DNA from: Castor canadensis
Taxonomy: Eukaryota; Chordata; Mammalia; Rodentia; Castoridae
Length of the DNA stretch: 64,000 nt
Assembly: GCF_047511655.1 (NCBI RefSeq)
Contig: NC_133387.1
Location: forward strand, 20,330,353 to 20,394,352
Direction of reading: 5' to 3'
Under the pieces are notes generated by a model. That model had not been told where the DNA came from, searched no databases, and was given only the letters and a program-made list of their open reading frames with translations. Position 1 is the stretch's first letter. Every line of letters begins with the position of its first letter. Of this stretch, positions 57,966 through 64,000 are shown piece by piece. The position numbers were made by a program, and so were the translations under genes.

Positions 57966-58200
57966 AGGCTGATGGAATTGCTCAAGTGGGAGAGCCTGCC
58001 TAGCAAGCATGAGGCCCTGAGTTCTGCCTAGAAAATGTGAGGCCCTGGGTTCAAGCCCCAGTACTGCCAAAAAAATAATCAATTTTTTGGGGGGAAGGTG
58101 GCCCAAACAATGTATACACATGTGAGTAAATATAAAATTGATAACATTTTTAAAACTTAATAAAAAAAAATAAAAATTACACAGTCAAAACAATAACAAA
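57966..58200 (+). mobile_element. ID-like SINE joined to a LINE-1 3'-terminal piece
   Basis: 57966-58075 is an ID-like unit with a duplicated segment (GAGGCCCTGAGTTC and GAGGCCCTGGGTTC). 58085-58135 resembles the LINE-1 3' end (TGGCCCAAACAATGTATACA). An A-rich tail follows. The flanks AAGATGTCCAG and AAGATGTCTAG form a target duplication, and the insertion is absent from the paralogous site near 893. Confidence 0.7.
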
Positions 58201-59385
58201 AAAAGATGTCTAGCTTCTGTTTTCTCATCTGTAAGCTTGGGATAAAAACACTTTCTTTCCATGTTCCCTCCATCCCCATGTATCCAGCAGATATTATTGG
58301 GGCACAGGGAAAACAGCAACTATTGAACAAACAAATCATCTGAAGTTTCCCTGATGGGAAAGGGGGAAATCCATTCTCCCATGGAGCTTAGTCTAGTGAG
58401 TAGAAACAGAACAATCCAGGAAGGAAACAGAGCAAATGTATAATATGTTAAACAAATGTTTTGGATGAAAAAGAAAGCTGAGAGGTGCAAGATGGAGTAT
58501 CAGAAGACATGGTTGACTTTGCATAGAGTGATAAAATAAGGCCTCACTGAGAGAATGATAAATAAGCAAAGGAATGAAGACTATGGGGCAGAATCACCCT
58601 GATAGTGGCCAAGCATCCAAGGCTGAGAGAATAGCAAGGGCAAAGAAAGCCTATAGCTTGTGTAATTTTTTTAATAGTAGACAGTGTCTTGTTGGTCTCT
58701 GCCAACTCTGCCTAACTTACCTAAGGCTGACCTTTGGAAGCAACACAACTTCTCTCAGGAATGACTATAAAGTTTGGAGTTTGACAACAAATGAGGAAAA
58801 ACAAATGAACTGGGAAGAGTTACAGATAAAATGTAATCAATTATCACTGGATTGTGCCTTCAGAATATTTGTTTTCTAAGTATGAAAGACAAACTGAATG
58901 AAAATAATTTCAAAAAAGTGTTTATTTGATATAGCTTTACAATGAATTTATGAAATAAATGGGTTGAATTTAAATGGGTTTAAAAATTTGATATTTTTAA
59001 AATATTTAATACTTCTCTGATCATAAAAGAACATTTCCTACAGTAGAAAATTTTAAAAGCGTAACAAAAATGAAGTTTATTTGTTAACACCAAGGATAAA
59101 CAGAAAGTATGAGAATATAAAGAATGGTTTTTTTTTTTTTTTAACATTGGTGTTTAATTGAAATAACTGCTTGCACAGGTGACAGAGAAGCTTGGATATC
59201 AGAGACAAGAGACAGCTTAGGGATCTGCAGCAGCAGGAAGACGCCTATGGGATGGAGGACATAGGAGGAAATGGTGTTTCCTAATTCCAGAAGCTGGACC
59301 ATCTATTAGGAGACAGAATCAAGACAGAGGCTGCTAGGAAAGAGCAAAGTCCACAGAGTTAGTGTGACTTCTGCTGGATAAGCGA

Positions 59386-59505
59386 GAGAAGAAAGAAAGA
59401 AGGAAGAGGAAGGAAGGGGAAAGAGGAAGTAAGGAAGGAAGGGAAGGAAGGAAGGAAGGAAAGGGAGGAAGGGAGCAAGGGAGGGAGGGAGGGAGGAAGG
59501 AAGAC
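59386..59505. repeat. (GGAA)n / GGGA purine tract
   Basis: About 120 bp of pure purine on the plus strand with GGAA and GGGA units, downstream of AKR1B copy 2. Confidence 0.95.
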
Positions 59506-59920
59506 TCCAGGATCTTCAAACTCCTAACAGTCACCACTGCACAAACTCACAGTAAGCCATCTGACCAGGAGGCTCTGAAATGTAGACACTATCATTCAGA
59601 ATGGAGAAAGGGAAGGGCAGAAAATTGAGCTGAGGGCAGGTAGATCATGACCAGAAATGATGGGGTACTTAGCAATCTGAGGATGGACATTGACTCTGGA
59701 AAGGAAGCAGGGTAATGGGGGTGAAGAGAGGTACAAAATGGTCCTCCACTATATACTGGGAACCACTTAGTTCTTGAATGATTTTAAAAAAGAGTTTGGA
59801 GCAATAATGGTACGATGTTATCATTAATTAAATTTAAGCATCTTTAAGGTCCGATAAGAGATTTGTTATTCTCTATACACTTTTAGGTAATTGGAATATC
59901 TCGTAAAAGGAAATATTACA

Positions 59921-59965
59921 GGACTGGCAGAGTGGCTTATGTGGCAGAGCATCTACTTACAGCAA
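59921..59965 (+). mobile_element. ID-like SINE fragment
   Basis: ACTGGCAGAGTGGCTTATGT then GGCAGAGCATCTACTTA, the 5' half of an ID-like unit, truncated before its tail. Confidence 0.5.
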
Positions 59966-60179
59966 TAGTATTTTTCTCATATAGGCTTGCCCTTATTTCA
60001 CACCCCACTTCCCATTGTGGATTTCACAGACTATGTTACTGCCAGTGTTGAGACTTTACTATGATGGTATATTAAAGGAAAGGTACAAGCAAGAAGGAGA
60101 AAGAGGAGAGAAAGACCAGAGGGAAGAGGCTGGGACAAGACTTGGGAGGAACAGGACAACAAATTACTTTAAACTCTTG

Positions 60180-60285
60180 CAGAGCCTGCCTTTCATTAAC
60201 TTGGCTCACTTACTACCTGAGTCACCTTGAACAAGTCCCTTGGCATCCCAAAGTTTCCATTTCCACTTCTGTAAAATGAGACGTT
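60180..60285 (+). mobile_element. MIR SINE fragment (copy 2 block)
   Basis: ACCTTGAACAAGTCCCTTGG and TTCCACTTCTGTAAAATGAG, MIR core; shared with copy 1, so older than the duplication. Confidence 0.7.
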
Positions 60286-60615
60286 TTACATAAGTCTCAA
60301 TACATGTTGATTGGTTTTATTATTTTTATATTTTTCATCCTTGTATCTTAAGTATTAATAGAGTTTCTGGTATTTAACAAGCATTTGGTCAGATCAAATA
60401 AGTGAATTGTCATTTGTGAATATGAGTTATAATTCTCTATGGTAATCTGCTGCTGGTTGACCCGGGATCTAAATGCAACCAGTCAAGATTCTGGCCTACA
60501 ACAAGGCCAGACACAGTATGACTTCAGATAAGCTTGGTTAAAGTGGGACTCAGGAGAGCATGTTCCACTTCAGTGGAGAAAGAGCATCCATCAGGTAATC
60601 AAAAGCGATTCAGTT

Positions 60616-60658
60616 TCAATATTCAGCATGGAAGAGATACTCCTCCAAATGAGAAGCT
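60616..60658 (-). pseudogene. AKR1B copy 2, exon 10
   Basis: 43 nt including TGA after a good acceptor (TTGTTGCAG). Its phase matches copy 1; it encodes ASHLEEYLFHAEY, close to the AKR1B10 tail. Confidence 0.85.
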
Positions 60659-60689
60659 CTGCAACAACAGCAAGCATAAAGAAGAAAAT

Positions 60690-61152
60690 TGTTATGCTTT
60701 GGATATAAAGTATCCCAGAAAAGGCTCATGTGTTGAACACTTGATCTCCTGCTGACAGAGCCAATCATTGAAAGGTAATTGGATCGTGAGAACTCTGACT
60801 TAGTCAATGGATTCATGTGCTGCTGGCTTCAGAATTTGATGGCATAATGGCAGGTCATGGCAACAAGAAAGTGAGGCATGGTTGGAGGAAGCAGACCAGT
60901 GTGGCATGAGTTTGAAGGGTCTTTTCCCTGGCCTGTTCCTGTCTTCCAGACTCTGCTAACTAGATGCCATCAGGTGTCAGCCTCCTCTGTCACATTCTCC
61001 TCCATGATGTTCTACCTCACCTCAAGCTTCAAAGCAATGGAGCCAATCAACCATGAAAGGAAGTCTTTGAAATCATGAGCCAAAATGAATCTTTCCTCCC
61101 TTAACTTGTTTCCATGGGCATTTTGTCACATCAACCAAAAGTGACTAATACA
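60690..61152 (+). mobile_element. MaLR-type LTR in intron 9 of AKR1B copy 2
   Basis: Starts TGTTATGCTTTGGATATAAA and ends with GTGACTAATACA, the typical MaLR ends, with ATGATGTTCTACCTCACCTC and TCATGAGCCAAAATGAATC inside. It is absent at the corresponding place in copy 1 (around 6700). Confidence 0.7.
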
Positions 61153-61369
61153 GATAGTGTTTCACAAAAGCAACAATGTGGTCTAAGAGGCTTCTATGGT
61201 ATATTCTAACAGCTTTGTGATCTCTCAGAATCTTTTCCTATCCTAGACCTTGTGAGACCATAAGAAAGAGGTTCACAAGAAACCAGGACAGGCAAGTAGT
61301 GACCAGATCACCAGAATGAAGCTATAATGATGGTTCCTAAGGAGCCTCACACAAGCCAACTGCCCTACA

Positions 61370-61650
61370 AATTTTATCTCAATTCATTGGCACCATACTG
61401 TGAGGTGTTGGAACTGCAAACTTGGTGGTTTCTATGAGTACTAAATGAAATAGTAATGTAGGCAAATAGCTGAGAATTCCTGACACATCCTAAGCTAAGA
61501 TTAAGTGGATGTCTACTGCAATACTATTAGAACTCCTACTTCGTGGGGAAAAAAGAAATTTGGTGAAATTAGGAAATTTACCCAAGGCCACATAGCTAAT
61601 ACAAGAGTAGTAGAGCCACAATTAGAAGCCAAGTAGGTTTACTCTTGAGC
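61370..61650. mobile_element. MIR-like fragments (copy 2 intron 9)
   Basis: Paralogue of 6905-7170: ATGAGTACTAAATGAAATAG then AAGGCCACATAGCTAATACA in the same order. Confidence 0.55.
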
Positions 61651-61898
61651 CCACCACTGCCCCCACTGATATAACCAACATTCTATCTGACCTTCTCCTA
61701 GATCTTTATCCAGAGTTCAGACAAGTAGCAATTAAGAATGTGTTTTTCTTCATAATGATTCCTTGGACTCAAACGTTCAGAACTTCCAGAAAAGAGTATT
61801 TAAATGCAATCCCAGATCCCTTCAAATTCTCCCAGCTAACCCTCTACCAATTTAGAGAAATACCTGGTGATCCCCTAAATTAACCCCCTACCACTTAG

Positions 61899-61981
61899 TG
61901 AGTCAAGGCACAGATCCTCCAGTTTCTGTTGAAGCTGAGGATGGTGGCCATCTCTGCATCACTCAAGGTGAAGTCAAAGAC
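61899..61981 (-). pseudogene. AKR1B copy 2, exon 9 with destroyed splice donor
   Basis: 83 nt, open frame, encoding [20 protein letters not shown] then WRICALT. The base after the exon is C (plus-strand position 61898) where copy 1 has the G of its GT donor, giving CA/CTAAGT. Read-through gives His then TAA. Confidence 0.87.
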
Positions 61982-62547
61982 CTGGAAAAGTGAGAGTTTC
62001 AAAGCATCCTCGGAAGGCAATTCTCAGTGGGATTTCACAGACCCCAGGCACATCTCCCATTATTTCTTCTGGATTCAAATTGTTCTCTAAATTAGCTCCT
62101 CCAACAAGACTATGCTATTGAAAGGGTTTCAAAAGGCAGGAGACTGGGCTTGTAGGTAAGAAACCTTGTAGTGTGCAGGGTCTGTGTTCCCTCAGGGCCT
62201 CGAGTTCTTTCAGAAGGACCCTTCTGCAAGTTCAGTCCATACCCCCTATGCTGCTAGAAGGGAGACCTGTTGGCCTGGACATTCTACCCTTTTGTGTAGT
62301 TCATGACCTAACTACTCAAGAGCAACCAAGGTGTACAAGGGACAGCTTTGTTCTGTCCTGACAGGGCTTCCCTAGTCACTCTCCAAAGCTCATCCTTGGC
62401 CCAGGCTCATTGATCTACTTCTATTGAGTCTAGCTCTCTGTCTTATGAATTAACAAAGTTGGGGGAAGGCAATAGGACACACTAACAATTCAGGAGTGGG
62501 ATGAGAAGTTCCAGTGAGGAATACCAGATGACCAGCCACTATCTCAC

Positions 62548-62911
62548 CTGCAAGTTCTCCATGATGCGTGCTGGTGTCACGAACTTGGGGATTGTTAGGA
62601 AAACGCCGCACATCGCACACAAAAGAGGCTCACGAGAGGTATCTCATGTCCAAAGTTTACTAAGCAGGCTGGCTGGCCAAGAAGAAAAAAATGGCGCAGC
62701 AGCTTTTCTCAGCAGGTCTGGCCTTAAATAGCATTTAGGAGAAAGCAAGGGCTAGGGATGGACAAAGAGAGGTGGCAGGAGATAAGGGACAGTGGGCTTT
62801 GTTCTGCAAGGGATGAGACCAGCTGCGGCTCAGGCTGCAGAATGGTGGCAAGGGGCAGCTCTTGTCAGGGATCACTGCCACATTCCTCTGGAGATGGAGC
62901 CATATTGGAAT
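62548..62911 (-). pseudogene. AKR1B copy 2, exon 8 interrupted by a solo LTR
   Basis: The outer parts 62911-62873 and 62592-62548 (39 + 45 = 84 nt) reconstruct the normal exon length. They encode IPIWLHLQRNVAVIP and KFVTPARIMENLQ. The 280 bp between them are an LTR plus one copy of its 5-bp target duplication. Arg269 is kept, unlike copy 1, but Ser264 is Phe. Confidence 0.88.
62593..62867 (-). mobile_element. Solo LTR (ERV) inserted in exon 8 of AKR1B copy 2
   Basis: 275 bp, beginning TGTTAGG and ending TTGTCA on the plus strand, flanked by the 5-bp target duplication GGGAT (62588-62592 and 62868-62872). On the minus strand it has a TATA-like TATTTAAGG near 62724-62732 and AGTAAA at 62656-62661, which suggests minus orientation. 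It has no coding content. Family unassigned; the size and 5-bp duplication fit an ERV LTR left by LTR-LTR recombination. Confidence 0.82.
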
Positions 62912-63376
62912 CTGTACAGGAAGAAAGGACAACATAGTTCCAGTTGTCTACAAGGAGCCCTCCTTCTAGTGAAAGGGAAAAATATAATATCACAGTAGCT
63001 TACTGTGGCTTTAGCTACAACCACTGATGCTGAATACTTAACTGTTAGAGCCACTTGCCACTCTTCCTTTTATCTCTTTTATTCCTAGCAGCAACCCCTT
63101 GATTCCCTTGTTCAGGAATGAGGAAGGTGTCTGAGATATGGTACAGCTGGCATCTGAACCAAAAGCTGCTCTTGTGGCTCTATTTGGGGTCTTGGTAGGA
63201 AGCTGAAGGACCTTGTTCCAGTGATGCTGTGTTTCCTGAACTCCAACCAACTTACAGAAAGTACTTTGTTGGGTTTTTATTTTCCTATTTTCTTTCCCTC
63301 CAAGGGCTAAATTAAGACAGCACAGGGAATAGAACACAAGAATGTAACAAGGGGTTGTTGAATAAACAAATTATAC

Positions 63377-63458
63377 CTGGGCTGGAGATTTTTTGTGCTT
63401 TGTAGCAATCTCCTTAATCTTGGGTCCCTTCCATAGTGAAGGGTCTTCTGGCTTGGCC
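63377..63458 (-). pseudogene. AKR1B copy 2, exon 7
   Basis: 82 nt with acceptor CTTTAG and donor GTATAA, same size and phase as in copy 1. It encodes AKPEDPSLWKGPKIKEIATK and KKSPAQ. The usual LLEDP is altered to LWKGP. Confidence 0.85.
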
Positions 63459-64000
63459 CTAAAGACAGAAAGATGGCTGGTGTGATTAATCACTGTGGCT
63501 ATTACATGCATATGAACATCACTCCAGTGACAGTCTCAAGGCCAAGCATCCTTGAGACAGCAGGAGGACTGGAAAGCATTGTGTCTTTCCTATGGGCTCG
63601 GGTCCCTTAACAATTTGCAAAGGCTGGTTCTATACTGGGTGGCTGAGTGGAGTATTCTCAGAGAGTCTGGCATGCTGTATTTTTTTTTTTCATTTTTCCC
63701 ACTATGATCCTATTTGTATGTGCCAAACACATTGTCTTAGACACATTTTCTTGCCCATGCCTTACATATTAATACCAACATTTACCAAATATAAAATAGG
63801 CTATAATGTCTAATTGGTTGAATCCATGTACATAAACCATTATAGTGTTCATTAAATATTTCTTCAAACCTAAAATATATTCTCTAACAGAACTGGGTCA
63901 TGACAGGAAAATAAATATGTTGATTGGTTTTTACAGATAAGTCCTAGAATTCAAATATCTTTTCATTGCTACAATTTTGTCACTAGCATAGAAAGTAATA
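63459..64000. other. Intron 6 of AKR1B copy 2 and beyond
   Basis: Aligns with copy 1 intron 6 to about 63800 (CCTTAGACACATTTTTC against TCTTAGACACATTTTCT), then alignment is lost. Exon 6, expected near 63860-63970, is not seen before the window ends. Confidence 0.6.

Larger units (their letters stand above)
60616..63458 (-). pseudogene. AKR1B10: Second AKR1B copy, exons 7-10, disrupted
   Basis: Tandem paralogue of the 6.6-17.6 kb gene. Visible exons: 63458-63377 (exon 7), 62911-62548 (exon 8, split by an LTR), 61981-61899 (exon 9) and 60658-60616 (exon 10). Reading frames inside the exons are still open and the C-terminus reads ASHLEEYLFHAEY. Two lesions argue against a normal product: a 275-bp solo LTR within exon 8, and the exon 9 donor, which is CT instead of GT. 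Read-through after exon 9 meets a TAA at once. Ser264 is also replaced by Phe. Exon 6 is not found at the spacing predicted from copy 1, and exons 1-5 would lie beyond the window. A rescued variant transcript cannot be excluded. Confidence 0.87.

Noticed and set aside
1-64000. CRISPR arrays, bacterial operons, phage or plasmid features
   Set aside because: No regularly spaced repeats, Shine-Dalgarno-linked gene runs or prokaryotic gene density; the DNA is clearly mammalian.

Overview
The window is mammalian nuclear DNA: spliced coding exons, LINE-1 and LINE-2, tRNA- and B1-related SINEs, MaLR/MLT1-type LTRs and MIRs. There is nothing bacterial, viral-genomic or plasmid-like in it. The most frequent SINE is a composite of a B1-like left half, an A-rich linker and an ID-like right half ending in 'gttcaaaccccagtacc' plus an A tail. 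I read it as a rodent of the Castorimorpha, most likely beaver. That lineage call is inference from the repeats, not from a database search.

Region by region. (1) 6.6-17.7 kb, minus strand: a complete ten-exon aldo-keto reductase gene of the AKR1B7/AKR1B8/AKR1B10-like clade. All splice sites are GT/AG. The exons sum to 948 coding nt (316 aa), exactly the family length, with catalytic residues D44, Y49, K78 and H111 present. (2) 57-64 kb: a diverged tandem duplicate of the 0-10.3 kb block, containing exons 7-10 of a second AKR1B copy, also on the minus strand. This copy is broken. A 275-bp solo LTR with a 5-bp target duplication sits inside exon 8, and the exon 9 splice donor is CT with a stop codon directly across the junction. 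(3) 32.6-39 kb: an old, nearly full-length LINE-1 (minus strand, dead) inserted into an older hAT DNA transposon. (4) 45.5-52.6 kb: a full-length young LINE-1 (minus strand) with a 15-bp perfect target-site duplication, an intact ORF1 (400 aa), an intact ORF2 (1272 aa), a GC-rich 5' UTR and a poly(A) tail. (5) The rest is intergenic or intronic sequence holding about 25 SINE copies, MLT1/MaLR LTRs, LINE-2, MIR, microsatellites and a short U2 snRNA fragment.

The window is therefore one end of an AKR1B cluster that grows by tandem duplication. One copy is maintained and one is decaying, with recent retroelement insertions between them. The points most worth following up are the cofactor-pocket substitutions in the intact AKR1B copy (Q22, C211, E217, H269), the LTR-in-exon inactivation of its neighbour, and the apparently competent LINE-1. 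I found no evidence of an entirely undescribed biological system.
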